DNA of 64,000 nt from Mycolicibacterium nivoides (GTDB lineage Bacteria > Actinomycetota > Actinomycetes > Mycobacteriales > Mycobacteriaceae): the NCBI RefSeq assembly GCF_003855255.1, contig NZ_CP034072.1, positions 3,402,727 to 3,466,726 of the forward strand, given 5' to 3'. The notes under the pieces are model-generated. The model saw nothing but the letters and a program-made list of their open reading frames with translations. It did not search any database and was not told the origin of the DNA. The translations under genes were made by a program, and so were the position numbers. Positions 7,328-15,060 of this stretch are shown here, one piece after another. Position 1 is the first letter of the stretch; the number at the start of each line of letters is the position of its first letter.

Positions 7328-8228
7328 CGCACCCGGCGGCACCAACGCCGTCGGGCAGATGCTGGGCCTGGTCGGCGACGAGTGGACGCTGCTGGTGATG
7401 CAACAGGCCCTGTTGGGAGCCACCCGCTACGGCCAGTTCACCACCCGGCTCCCGATCTCCAACTCGGTACTGACCCGCCGCCTGGCCTCCCTGACCGAAG
7501 ACGGTCTGCTGCAACGCCACCGCTATCAGGAGCGGCCGCCACGCGACGAGTACCTGACCACCGCACGCGGGCGGGCACTGTGGCCGGTACTGGTGTCGAT
7601 CTGGGAATGGGAGCGCCACTGGGTGCCCGAACACCGTGAGCCACTGCCCAAGATGCGGCACCTGAGCTGTGGCGCCGACTTCACGCCGGTCCTCACCTGC
7701 GCCGGCTGCGGTGCCCCAACGACGGCCGGCGATGTGGCCGCCGTGTGGGGGCCGAGCGGGGGCTGGTCGCGGTCGCTGCCGGAGGTGACGACCCGGCGCC
7801 GATCCGCCGACGACCGGCGCGACTCCCCCTCGGGCCTGTTCCCCCAGACCATGAGCGTGCTCGGCAACCGCTGGGCCTTCGCGATCATGGTCGCCGCCTT
7901 CACCGGTATCTCCAGGTTCTCGGACTTCCAACGGGTGCTGGCGGCGCCGCCGGCATCGCTCGCCGACCGCTTGCAGACGTTCCGGGCCAACGGCATTCTC
8001 ACCACCGCCGACGAGGACCCCCGATACCGGTTGACGCCGAAGGGTGCTGCGTTCCTGCCCGTGCTGGTGACAGCGCTGGCCTGGGCGCAGCGGTCGTTCC
8101 CAGGCGTCGAAGGCCCCGCGGTGATCCTCACTCACAACGGATGTGGACACGGCTTCTCCCCGGTGCTGAGGTGCGATCAATGCGGCGAGCGGCTCACCGG
8201 AGCAGCGGTGTCCGCCGTCGAATCGTGA
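7320..8228 (+). CDS. Tandem HxlR-type winged-helix regulator
   Basis: A 302-residue protein made of two HxlR winged-helix domains in one chain, about residues 8-125 and 160-300; HxlR proteins are normally single-domain dimers. Both halves carry the same design: a winged helix (LGLVGDEWTLLVMQQAL and SVLGNRWAFAIMV) followed by a Cys-rich knuckle (LSCGADFTPVLTCAGCG and NGCGHGFSPVLRCDQCG) that may bind metal or sense redox state. The GTG at 7320 overlaps the carotenoid-oxygenase stop by eight bases; an in-frame GTG at 7293 is possible. It probably regulates its own operon. The 3' end overlaps the convergent MFS gene by 35 bases. Confidence 0.87.
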   Translation: MTDAPGGTNAVGQMLGLVGDEWTLLVMQQALLGATRYGQFTTRLPISNSVLTRRLASLTEDGLLQRHRYQERPPRDEYLTTARGRALWPVLVSIWEWERHWVPEHREPLPKMRHLSCGADFTPVLTCAGCGAPTTAGDVAAVWGPSGGWSRSLPEVTTRRRSADDRRDSPSGLFPQTMSVLGNRWAFAIMVAAFTGISRFSDFQRVLAAPPASLADRLQTFRANGILTTADEDPRYRLTPKGAAFLPVLVTALAWAQRSFPGVEGPAVILTHNGCGHGFSPVLRCDQCGERLTGAAVSAVES

Positions 8229-9366
8229 TGGCCAGCCCCGTAAGTAGGGCGACCCCGGTGAGCCCGACAGCGACCCACACCGGCCCGAGGTGTCCCGCCG
8301 GGCCGGCGAATGAGGCGGCGGCCAGGGCCGGGCCGCAGGTGGCTCCGATGTTCAGCGCCGCCGTGGCATACGAGCCGCCCATCGTCGGAGCCCCTACCGC
8401 CGCGTAGAGCACCCGCGCGATGAGGGTGCTCCCTACCGCGAAGGCCGAGATTCCTTGTACCAGGACCAGAATCAGCAGCACCACCGGATGAGCCGCCAGG
8501 GTGGCCAACACAATCCAGCCGACGAGCAACAGCGGACCACCCACCCCGATGACGAGGCGGGGACGGCGATCGGAGTACCGGCCGGCCACCGTCACACCGA
8601 TGAACGACCCGAACCCGAAGAGCACCAGCGCCACCGGCACCCACAGCCCCGGCAAGCCGGCGATGTCGGTGACGATGGGCGCCAAGAATGTGAAAGTGGC
8701 GAACGTGCCCGCGTTGACCAGGGCGGCGAGGAGTAGGGCCGATGCCAGTCTCGGCGATGTGAGTTGAGTGAGCTCATCGCGTAGCGGCGGGGCATCGACC
8801 GCGGGGACCGAATTCCCTTCGGCGCGACCGGGAATCCCGCGCAGGATACCGAGTGCGGCGGGAAGACACAGCAGTGCGATGGCCCAGAACGCTGACCGCC
8901 ATCCCAACAGTGCACCCAGCACCGCGCCGCCGGGCACACCCGCGATGGTCGCGACTGTCGTCCCGCCGAGCAATACCGACAGCGCGCGCCCCTTCTGGTC
9001 TGCCGCCACCAGCGCCGCGGCCGTGCTGAGCGCCACCGCCAAGAATCCGGCGTTGGCAAGCGCGGCGATGACACGGGTGCCGAAGAGGACCGGGAAGTTC
9101 GGTGTCAGCGCGCCGACAATGTGGCAGAGCGCAAAGACCACCAGACAGCCGAGCAGGCTGCTGCGGGCCGGCCACCGGCGCGCGAGCACGGCCATGGCCG
9201 GCGCACCGATGACCATTCCGACCGCAAAGGCGGAGGTCAGGAGGCCGGCCGCGCCGATGGTGACGCCGAGACCGGCGGCGATATCCGGGACGAGCCCGGC
9301 AAGCATGAATTCTGAGGTGCCCATGGCGAACACCGCCAGGGCAAGCAGATAGAGAGCGAGAGGCAT
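8194..9366 (-). CDS. MFS transporter, Cmx/CmlA-like drug exporter
   Basis: A 390-residue, 12-TM major facilitator. The N-terminal sequence ALYLLALAVFAMGTSEFML matches the actinobacterial drug:H+ antiporter group that includes chloramphenicol exporters such as Cmx, and conserved loops such as RRWPARSSLL support this. It would pump amphiphilic drugs or metabolites out of the cell. A possible leader peptide gene lies 78 bases upstream, so expression may depend on ribosome stalling. Actual drug specificity cannot be read from sequence. Confidence 0.88.
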   Translation of the reverse strand: MPLALYLLALAVFAMGTSEFMLAGLVPDIAAGLGVTIGAAGLLTSAFAVGMVIGAPAMAVLARRWPARSSLLGCLVVFALCHIVGALTPNFPVLFGTRVIAALANAGFLAVALSTAAALVAADQKGRALSVLLGGTTVATIAGVPGGAVLGALLGWRSAFWAIALLCLPAALGILRGIPGRAEGNSVPAVDAPPLRDELTQLTSPRLASALLLAALVNAGTFATFTFLAPIVTDIAGLPGLWVPVALVLFGFGSFIGVTVAGRYSDRRPRLVIGVGGPLLLVGWIVLATLAAHPVVLLILVLVQGISAFAVGSTLIARVLYAAVGAPTMGGSYATAALNIGATCGPALAAASFAGPAGHLGPVWVAVGLTGVALLTGLAITIRRRTPLLR

Positions 9367-9444
9367 CGAGTACTCCGAGGCGAGAGAACGAACGGGAGAC
9401 GTCTCGTCACCACGGCCAGCACCCCGAGAAAGGAAGCTGAAGTG

Positions 9445-9510
9445 TCAGTGATTCAGGGGGCTGACGGCGTGACCGAAAGCCCCCAACTTGTGCGCTTCAG
9501 GACTCGACAT
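9445..9510 (-). CDS. Possible leader peptide for the MFS exporter
   Basis: A 21-codon ORF (begins MSSPEAHKLG, ends VSPLNH) whose stop lies 78 bases before the MFS start. Its ATG follows a TAGGGT box by exactly six bases, which predicts a leaderless transcript beginning at the start codon. A hairpin (GGGGGCT at 9456-9462 with AGCCCCC at 9478-9484) lies inside the ORF, where a translating or stalled ribosome would melt it. This is the layout of translational attenuators for drug-exporter genes. No coding bias can be tested at this length. Confidence 0.45.
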   Translation of the reverse strand: MSSPEAHKLGAFGHAVSPLNH

Positions 9511-9516
9511 GCCGCC

Positions 9517-9522
9517 ACCCTA
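9517..9522 (-). promoter_or_regulatory. -10 box of the MFS leader transcript
   Basis: TAGGGT on the minus strand fits TANNNT and sits six bases before the ATG at 9510. Confidence 0.45.
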
Positions 9523-9794
9523 CTAAAGGCCCGCACCCTGAACGCAACCGAATTCACCCGGCACAGGTTATCGCGACCTCCCGGGACGAGATTGCTGATG
9601 GCTGCGTCAGACTCCCCCTGCCGATCGGCAGAGACGTCGGCGTCATGCCCCCTGGTAGGGCGCGCGGCATTCCCGCTCGAGTCTGCAGCGCTACGGAAGC
9701 GTCATGCCGCCTCAACCGCCGCCCTAATAAAAACCTCCCACCGAATCCCACGTCTTTGACATGCACCAATCACCGAAAGATGGTCAGAAAATAT

Positions 9795-9821
9795 CTAGCA
9801 CTCATCATGGTCGAGTGCTAA
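9795..9821. promoter_or_regulatory. CIRCE element (HrcA operator)
   Basis: CTAGCACTC-N9-GAGTGCTAA matches the CIRCE consensus TTAGCACTC-N9-GAGTGCTAA at 17 of 18 arm positions with the canonical nine-base spacer. It lies 72 bases before the hsp20 start. HrcA binds CIRCE and represses chaperone genes until heat shock. Confidence 0.93.
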
Positions 9822-9893
9822 TATCGGCGGTGCACAGTGATTGGCTGCCTGCCAAGGTGGCGGGCTCTGAGACGTTACGGGAGGTGAATTACT

Positions 9894-10340
9894 GTGCTTC
9901 GTTTTGATCCGTTCAGCGACCTTGATGTTTTGACCAGGAGTTTGCTGTCAGGTGATTCCGGGTCAACTCGCACACCGCGATTCATGCCGATGGACCTCTG
10001 CAAGATCGGTGACCACTACGTTCTGACGGCCGACCTTCCGGGCATCGATCCGGGCTCGGTGGACGTCAACGTCGACAACGGCACCCTGACCATCTCGGCG
10101 CATCGAACCGCACGCACGGAGGAGTCCGTCCAATGGCTGGCGAATGAGCGGTTCTTCGGCAGCTACCGACGCCAGTTGTCGCTCGGCGACGGGATCGATA
10201 CGTCGGCCATCTCCGCCACGTATGAGAACGGTGTCCTCACCGTCACCATCCCAGTGGCCGAGCGCGCCCGGCCTCGTAAGATCGAGGTCGCGCACGGCGC
10301 CGACCGCAAGTCGATCGAAACCACTGTCGACGCGGATTAG
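9894..10340 (+). CDS. Small heat-shock protein, Hsp20/alpha-crystallin family
   Basis: A 148-residue ATP-independent chaperone that holds unfolding proteins. The alpha-crystallin domain covers about residues 37-130, with PGIDPGSVDVNVDNGTLTI and the C-terminal ENGVLTVTIPV block; the N-terminal FDPFSDLD is usual for actinobacterial class A Hsp20. The GTG at 9894 has GGAGGTG about nine bases upstream. A CIRCE element upstream makes it part of the HrcA heat-shock regulon. The gene overlaps the convergent GNAT gene by four bases. Confidence 0.93.
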   Translation: MLRFDPFSDLDVLTRSLLSGDSGSTRTPRFMPMDLCKIGDHYVLTADLPGIDPGSVDVNVDNGTLTISAHRTARTEESVQWLANERFFGSYRRQLSLGDGIDTSAISATYENGVLTVTIPVAERARPRKIEVAHGADRKSIETTVDAD

Positions 10341-10942
10341 CCGGTCTCGCCACGGCGGTCCAGCCTGAACTTCAGGCTGGACCGCGCCGCGGGCCACTCG
10401 ATGTCCAGGATCGAGTACACGACAGTGTCACGACGGGAGCCGTCGGGCCCCAACTGGTGGCTGCGCAGCACTCCGTCGAGCTTGGCACCGAGCCGCTCGA
10501 TGGCTCCACGGCTGGCGAAATTGAAGAAGTGCGTGCGGAATTCCACTGCCACACAATTCAACTCGTCGAAGGCATGACCGAGCATCAAGAGCTTGGTCTC
10601 GGCGTTGATGCCGGTGCGCCGTGCCGCGGCGGTGTACCAGGTGTGCCCGATCTCCAGCCTCCGGTTCGGACCGTCGACATGCAGATAGCTCGAAGACCCC
10701 ACCAGCTTGCCGTCGAGGTCCCGCACCACGAAGGTCACGCCGTCATCGGCGGCGCGCAGCTCGAACATGCGCTGCACCCACTCGGCGGCACCGCCGGGCT
10801 GTGGCGTCATCGTGTACCAGAGCGACCCCAGCTCACCGTCCGCGGCAGCGGCGTCGATCTCCGGGATGTGCCCGGTCATCAACGGCTCCAACGTCACCCA
10901 GCGTTGCCCGGTCAACTCCACGGGTCTCACGAATTCGCCCAT
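10337..10942 (-). CDS. GNAT family N-acetyltransferase (RimJ/RimL-like)
   Basis: A 201-residue acetyltransferase related to the RimJ/RimL group, which acetylate protein N-termini or small amines using acetyl-CoA. The acetyl-CoA site is the ARRTGINAETKLLMLGHAF region (about 107-126), preceded by the beta4 segment LEIGHTWY, and followed by FASRGAIERLGAKLDGVLR, the conserved N..S....EKLGF-type helix. The substrate is unknown. The coding sequence ends inside the hairpin shared with hsp20. Confidence 0.87.
   Translation of the reverse strand: MGEFVRPVELTGQRWVTLEPLMTGHIPEIDAAAADGELGSLWYTMTPQPGGAAEWVQRMFELRAADDGVTFVVRDLDGKLVGSSSYLHVDGPNRRLEIGHTWYTAAARRTGINAETKLLMLGHAFDELNCVAVEFRTHFFNFASRGAIERLGAKLDGVLRSHQLGPDGSRRDTVVYSILDIEWPAARSSLKFRLDRRGETG
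10357..10383. terminator. Bidirectional hairpin at the hsp20/GNAT convergence
   Basis: A perfect 12-bp inverted repeat (GGTCCAGCCTGA with a three-base loop) begins 17 bases after the hsp20 stop and lies within the last codons of the convergent GNAT gene. It has no T-tract. Confidence 0.55.
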
Positions 10943-10958
10943 CAGCTCTGCCTCTCGC

Positions 10959-11381
10959 TCATTGGCGGCCGCCGAACGTCGCCAACAACGACCACACCGA
11001 ACACAACCCGGCCAACACCGCCATGGCGCCCCCGACGTACAGGCCGTAGCCCGCCGCCACCGGCCCCTTCACGTTGAGCGTGTAGTACCACGCCGTCACC
11101 GCTACCAACGCCAGCGAAATCACCAGTCCCGCAGCCGAAGCCCACCGCTGCGACAGGCCACGCCCGGCCATCGCCCCGGCCACGATCAGGCCGGCCCCCA
11201 GCAAAACGATCAGCTGCCCGGCGCCGAAACCATGAGGCAGCACGATGCTGCCCACCGCCCCCCCGATCGCATTTGCCCGGCCGCCGCCGTTGGCACTGGT
11301 GGTCAGCCACGGCAACCAGGCCACGACCACCAGAACCGCAGCACACAGTGCCACCAGCCAACCTGGACGAAGACGAACCAT
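10959..11381 (-). CDS. Four-TM conserved membrane protein
   Basis: A 140-residue integral membrane protein with hydrophobic segments at about 8-27, 55-73, 80-100 and 108-133. It resembles the many small mycobacterial membrane proteins of unknown role. It lies 16 bases upstream of the GNAT gene on the same strand and may be cotranscribed with it. The 19 bases to the divergent cupin gene at 11401 leave little room for separate promoters, so at least one transcript is probably leaderless. Confidence 0.75.
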   Translation of the reverse strand: MVRLRPGWLVALCAAVLVVVAWLPWLTTSANGGGRANAIGGAVGSIVLPHGFGAGQLIVLLGAGLIVAGAMAGRGLSQRWASAAGLVISLALVAVTAWYYTLNVKGPVAAGYGLYVGGAMAVLAGLCSVWSLLATFGGRQ

Positions 11382-11400
11382 AGCGACGAGACTATCGGGT

Positions 11401-11847
11401 GTGACCGAACTACCTGACTGGGCCAGAGAGCTCGATCTCGCTCCGCACCCCGAGGGCGGCTGGTACCGCGAGACCTGGCGTAGCGAACTGACGATCAGCC
11501 AGGCCTCGCTGCCGACGGGCTATTCGGGGCCCCGTGACGCCGGCACCGCGATCCTGTTCCTGCTGATGCCCGGCCAGCAGTCGGCGTGGCACACCGTGCG
11601 CAGTGCCGAGCTGTGGTTTCACCACCGGGGCAGCCCCCTGGTCCTGGAGATCGGCGAGGAAAAAGACACCGCGACAAGCCTTCTGCTGGGCCCTGACATT
11701 GCCGCCGGGCAGCACCCGCAACTGCTCGTGCCACCCGGCCACTGGCAGCGCGCCATGCCCCGCGGCGACGAGCCCGCGCTGGTCAGTTGTGTGGTGGTGC
11801 CGGGATTCGATTTCGCCGACTTCGCGCTCGGCGCGACTAAGGACTGA
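11401..11847 (+). CDS. Cupin DUF985 family protein
   Basis: A 148-residue cupin-5 protein. The family signature is present: HPEGGWYRETWRS near the N terminus, then SAWHTVRSAELWFHHRGSPL, with His/Glu residues placed to bind a metal or a sugar-like ligand. The GTG at 11401 gives the family's usual N terminus; in-frame codons back to 11245 cross the divergent membrane-protein gene. The last 11 bases overlap the convergent BKACE gene. The function is not established for this family. Confidence 0.82.
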   Translation: MTELPDWARELDLAPHPEGGWYRETWRSELTISQASLPTGYSGPRDAGTAILFLLMPGQQSAWHTVRSAELWFHHRGSPLVLEIGEEKDTATSLLLGPDIAAGQHPQLLVPPGHWQRAMPRGDEPALVSCVVVPGFDFADFALGATKD

Positions 11848-12562
11848 GCAGGTCCACCGCTGCGGCTATCAGCGCTTCGTTGTCCGGTGCGGTGCGGCCG
11901 TCCGGCAGCAGCAGGGTGTCCTCCAGCCCGATCCGGGCCTGCGCACCGCGGACCCCTGCGTGTTGCAGTAACGGCCAACAGCTTTCGTCCATTCCGTGCA
12001 ACAACGCGGGCACCGACGGCGCTGCCGCGCCCACCACGGTGAGCAGGGCATCGGCGGTGTCGGTATCGCCGTCGGGCGGCAACTCGATCATCACCCGCAT
12101 GCAGTGCTCGGCAAGTTCGGAGGAAGCCCACGCCGCGGCCGCATCGGCGTGGAACAACCCGGCCTCGACTCCGATGCCTCTGTCCAACAGCAGCCGGGCC
12201 AGATCCTCGGCACCAGGCTCGTGCCAGTTCACCGATGCGAAATCGGGAAGCTCCGACCACTCCTCGACCGCCCGCAGCCGACCGCGTGGATCGGGAAGCG
12301 CCCAATAGCCCGTCGTCACCCCGAGCGGCAGGCCCGGCACTTTGTGCCGCACCGCCGCAACCGCTGCGTCCACGGCGTCGGCCGCCAGCGAGTCCGTGCC
12401 GTTCGCGGTCTTGGGATGCAGATGTACGGCCTGCGCTCCTGCCCGGTGTGCGGCGACGGCCGCATCGGCGAGTTGCTCGGGGGTTACCGGCAGGGCCGGG
12501 TGTTGATCCGGGGTACGCGCGCCGTTCACACACGCCTTGAGATACGTCGGGTTGCCGGGCAT
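11837..12562 (-). CDS. Beta-keto acid cleavage enzyme (BKACE, DUF849) family
   Basis: A 241-residue TIM-barrel protein of the BKACE family, which condense a beta-keto acid with acetyl-CoA and release acetoacetate and a new CoA ester. The N-terminal LKACVNGAR and the metal-site HLHPKTANG motif (the H-x-H-x-R-like segment) are visible. At about 240 residues it is shorter than the 270-310 usual for the family. The ATG at 12562 is preferred over 12586 because it starts at the conserved MPGNPTYLKAC segment. The substrate is unknown. Confidence 0.8.
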   Translation of the reverse strand: MPGNPTYLKACVNGARTPDQHPALPVTPEQLADAAVAAHRAGAQAVHLHPKTANGTDSLAADAVDAAVAAVRHKVPGLPLGVTTGYWALPDPRGRLRAVEEWSELPDFASVNWHEPGAEDLARLLLDRGIGVEAGLFHADAAAAWASSELAEHCMRVMIELPPDGDTDTADALLTVVGAAAPSVPALLHGMDESCWPLLQHAGVRGAQARIGLEDTLLLPDGRTAPDNEALIAAAVDLLSP

Positions 12563-12602
12563 GCCTTCATGCTTACCCGCGCGCACCCCGGTTCACACGC
12601 GA

Positions 12603-13376
12603 TCAGTCCTGCAGCGACGACAGATTGAACCCGGCACCGGTCGGATCGGCCACCGCGGCGAGCCGCCCGTACGGTGTGTCCTCGGCCGCGCGTACCACCG
12701 AGCCGCCGTTGGCGACGATCAGCTCGATCGTCTTGTCCACATCGTCGGCACCGAAGAAGACGGCCCAGTCACCCGGCACACCCTCGGGCAGATACACCGA
12801 ACCGTCCATCACACCCACGAGTGCCTCACCGTCGAAGTTCGCAGTGCTGTAACGGAATTCATCGGTATCCGACACCAACTCGGTGCTCCAGCCGTATACC
12901 GTGCGGTAGAAGTCCAGCCCCCCGGCGTAGTCCCTGGTGGTCAGCTGGTGATACACCGGCGCACCAGCCTCGTTGAACACGGCGAAACCCTCGTGCCCGG
13001 CCGGCTGCCAAATGCCGTAGAACACGCCCGCCGGATCAGTCATCATCGCCATCCGGCCCTTCTCCGGGATGTCCATCACACCGCCACAATTGCCACCGCC
13101 CGCAGCGATGGCCGCCGCCACGGTGGCGTCCGCATACGCGGTGTGCAGGTAGGTGGTCCAGGCATCCGGTGCGTTCCACTGCGGGTCATTGCTCATCAGA
13201 CCCGCCACCACGTTGCCGTCGACGGATGCGGTGACGTAGCCGCCGTACTCGGGGCCGCCGGTCTCGTACGTCCAGCCGAACACCGCACCGTAGAACTGCT
13301 GGGCACGCTCAAGGTCGGACGTGGTCAGGTCGATCCAGTTGGGGGCGCCCAGCGGCGCGCTCTGACGGGTAACCAC
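12603..13376 (-). CDS. Two-domain VOC (glyoxalase-like) protein, Rv0577 type
   Basis: A 257-residue protein with two vicinal-oxygen-chelate domains, about residues 10-125 and 138-255. Each starts with the typical strand-helix pattern (NWIDLTTSDLERAQQFYGAV and VYHQLTTRDYAGGLDFYRTV) and ends with a DP-G segment. The architecture matches mycobacterial Rv0577-like proteins, for which a firm enzymatic activity is not known to me. A second member with the same layout is at 49712-50548. Confidence 0.85.
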   Translation of the reverse strand: MVTRQSAPLGAPNWIDLTTSDLERAQQFYGAVFGWTYETGGPEYGGYVTASVDGNVVAGLMSNDPQWNAPDAWTTYLHTAYADATVAAAIAAGGGNCGGVMDIPEKGRMAMMTDPAGVFYGIWQPAGHEGFAVFNEAGAPVYHQLTTRDYAGGLDFYRTVYGWSTELVSDTDEFRYSTANFDGEALVGVMDGSVYLPEGVPGDWAVFFGADDVDKTIELIVANGGSVVRAAEDTPYGRLAAVADPTGAGFNLSSLQD

Positions 13377-13449
13377 GATGGTGTCTCCTTCACGGTGAGT
13401 GGTCGGTCATTCGTATCGACCCGCGCCGTGACGGAAACTCATCGCCGCT

Positions 13450-14007
13450 TCAGCAACTGGTCGTCTGATCCGGCCGCCCGCCGTCATCCAGCACGACGGT
13501 GGTCGTCCCGCCGCGCGACAGTTCGATCCGCACCGTCCGCGGACCCATCCATTCGACTTCTTTGAGCCCGTCGCGTTTACCGTTGAAGCAGCCCAGATAG
13601 TTCTGCCGCGACAGCAGACCGTTGTTGGTGTACACCCGCACCGACGTTATCGGGTCGATCGTGAACCCGCCGCCACTGAACACGACCAGCTCCATGCCGC
13701 CATCCGGTGACGCGAGCCGTTTCACCTCGCTCTCGGGTCCGCCGGCAAGCAATAGCGCAAACAACACGATGCCGCCCCATCCCAGGCCGGCCAGGACCAC
13801 CAGAACGACGGCCGACCATTTGACCACCTGATGGCGGATCAACAAGCCGATTGCCATGGCCAGCGCCATACTGCCCGCGACACCGAATATCACGGGATGA
13901 AACAGAAACGGACGCAACCGGTAATAGTCGGTCAACACGAAACCCGCCCCCACCAGGAGCCACAGGCAAACGCCGATCGCGGCGGCAACGCCACCCATCA
14001 CCCGCAC
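13450..14007 (-). CDS. Membrane protein with C-terminal extracytoplasmic domain
   Basis: A 185-residue protein with three hydrophobic segments (about 8-26, 38-57 and 64-88) followed by a soluble domain of about 90 residues rich in beta strands. The family is not recognised. The GTG at 14007 is preceded by TACAGT and six bases, which fits a leaderless transcript; an ATG at 13998 is the alternative. Although it follows the acyl-CoA dehydrogenase cluster on the same strand, the box suggests its own promoter. Confidence 0.7.
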   Translation of the reverse strand: MRVMGGVAAAIGVCLWLLVGAGFVLTDYYRLRPFLFHPVIFGVAGSMALAMAIGLLIRHQVVKWSAVVLVVLAGLGWGGIVLFALLLAGGPESEVKRLASPDGGMELVVFSGGGFTIDPITSVRVYTNNGLLSRQNYLGCFNGKRDGLKEVEWMGPRTVRIELSRGGTTTVVLDDGGRPDQTTSC

Positions 14008-14025
14008 GCGGCTACTGTACGCAGC

Positions 14026-15060
14026 TCACCGGTAGCGCTGCGCGATCCTTCTGCGGTGTTCAGCGGGCGAACCGAACAGCGAACGGTTGAGCGCGGCGCG
14101 CTTGAGATAGACGTGCACGCCGCTCTCCCAGGTGTAGCCGATGCCTCCGTGCAACTGCATGGCCTTCCCGGCCACCTCGACGGCGGCCTCGGTGGCATTG
14201 ACCTTGGCCATGGACACCGCGAGCGGCGCCGGTTCCGTAATGGCCGCGTTCACCAGCTGGCGAGCGACCGAGATACGCACGAGCATGTCGGCACACGCGT
14301 GCTTGACGGCCTGGAACGAGCCGATCGGACGGCCGAACTGCTGGCGAACCCCGGTGTAGGACACCGTGGTGTCGAGCATGGCCTGGGCGACGCCCAGGCT
14401 GTCGCAGGCCACCGCGAGCGCGGCACGTTCGTTGAGCGCACCCAGCGCGGCCTCAGGGTCGCCGTCGAATCGCCACACCGCGTCCTCGTCGACCTCCACC
14501 CCCTCGGCCGTCACGGTGGCGAGGCTGCGGGTCTCGTCGAGCACCGGCTGCTCGGTGACCGTGAGTCCGGGTGCCTCGGCGGCCACGTCCACCAGCACCG
14601 CGACGCCGTCGGCGTCACGAGCGGGCAGCAGCAGCCGCTGAGCTCCGGCTGCATCGGGCACAAAGGTGGCCCGGCCGTGGACGCGCCAGCCCAGCCTTGT
14701 GGTGCCCAGGTCGAACGGTGCCGGCTCGCCCGTTCCCGGCAGGGCCAGTACGGCACGGATGTTCCCGGCCACCACCGCCTGCAACAATGCGTCACGGCTC
14801 TCGTTGGGTTGCACCGCATTCAGTGCGCCGATGGCCAGCACAGCACCGCCGAGGTAGCGGGTCGCCCCGGCGGCCCGGCCCAGCTCCTCGCAGATCACCG
14901 CCACTTCGGCGAACGTCGCGCCGGCACCGCCTGCCTCATCGGGGGCGTCCAGTCCGACCCACCCCGCCGAGACCAACAGCGGCCAGTCGATGCTGTCCTT
15001 GGCCAGCAGATCAGCTGCCACGGAGCGTAGTTCGTCATGAAGCTCGGAAAACTCGCTCAT
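14026..15060 (-). CDS. Acyl-CoA dehydrogenase, small-subunit type (pair B)
   Basis: A 344-residue acyl-CoA dehydrogenase-fold protein, shorter than the usual 380-400. Recognisable parts are RQQFGRPIGSFQAVKH (the helix that contacts FAD/ADP) and LHGGIGYTWESGVHVYLKRA at the C terminus. It follows the larger acyl-CoA dehydrogenase at 15060-16223 with a one-base overlap (TGATG). Mycobacterial steroid-side-chain dehydrogenases work as alpha2beta2 complexes of adjacent genes with one longer and one shorter chain, so this is probably the partner subunit. It is the last gene of the minus-strand catabolic operon. Confidence 0.88.
   Translation of the reverse strand: MSEFSELHDELRSVAADLLAKDSIDWPLLVSAGWVGLDAPDEAGGAGATFAEVAVICEELGRAAGATRYLGGAVLAIGALNAVQPNESRDALLQAVVAGNIRAVLALPGTGEPAPFDLGTTRLGWRVHGRATFVPDAAGAQRLLLPARDADGVAVLVDVAAEAPGLTVTEQPVLDETRSLATVTAEGVEVDEDAVWRFDGDPEAALGALNERAALAVACDSLGVAQAMLDTTVSYTGVRQQFGRPIGSFQAVKHACADMLVRISVARQLVNAAITEPAPLAVSMAKVNATEAAVEVAGKAMQLHGGIGYTWESGVHVYLKRAALNRSLFGSPAEHRRRIAQRYR

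Noticed and set aside
9553..9769. Possible ORFs in the region between the MFS leader and the CIRCE element
   Set aside because: Neither strand has a ribosome site or recognisable protein; no RNA motif was identified either.
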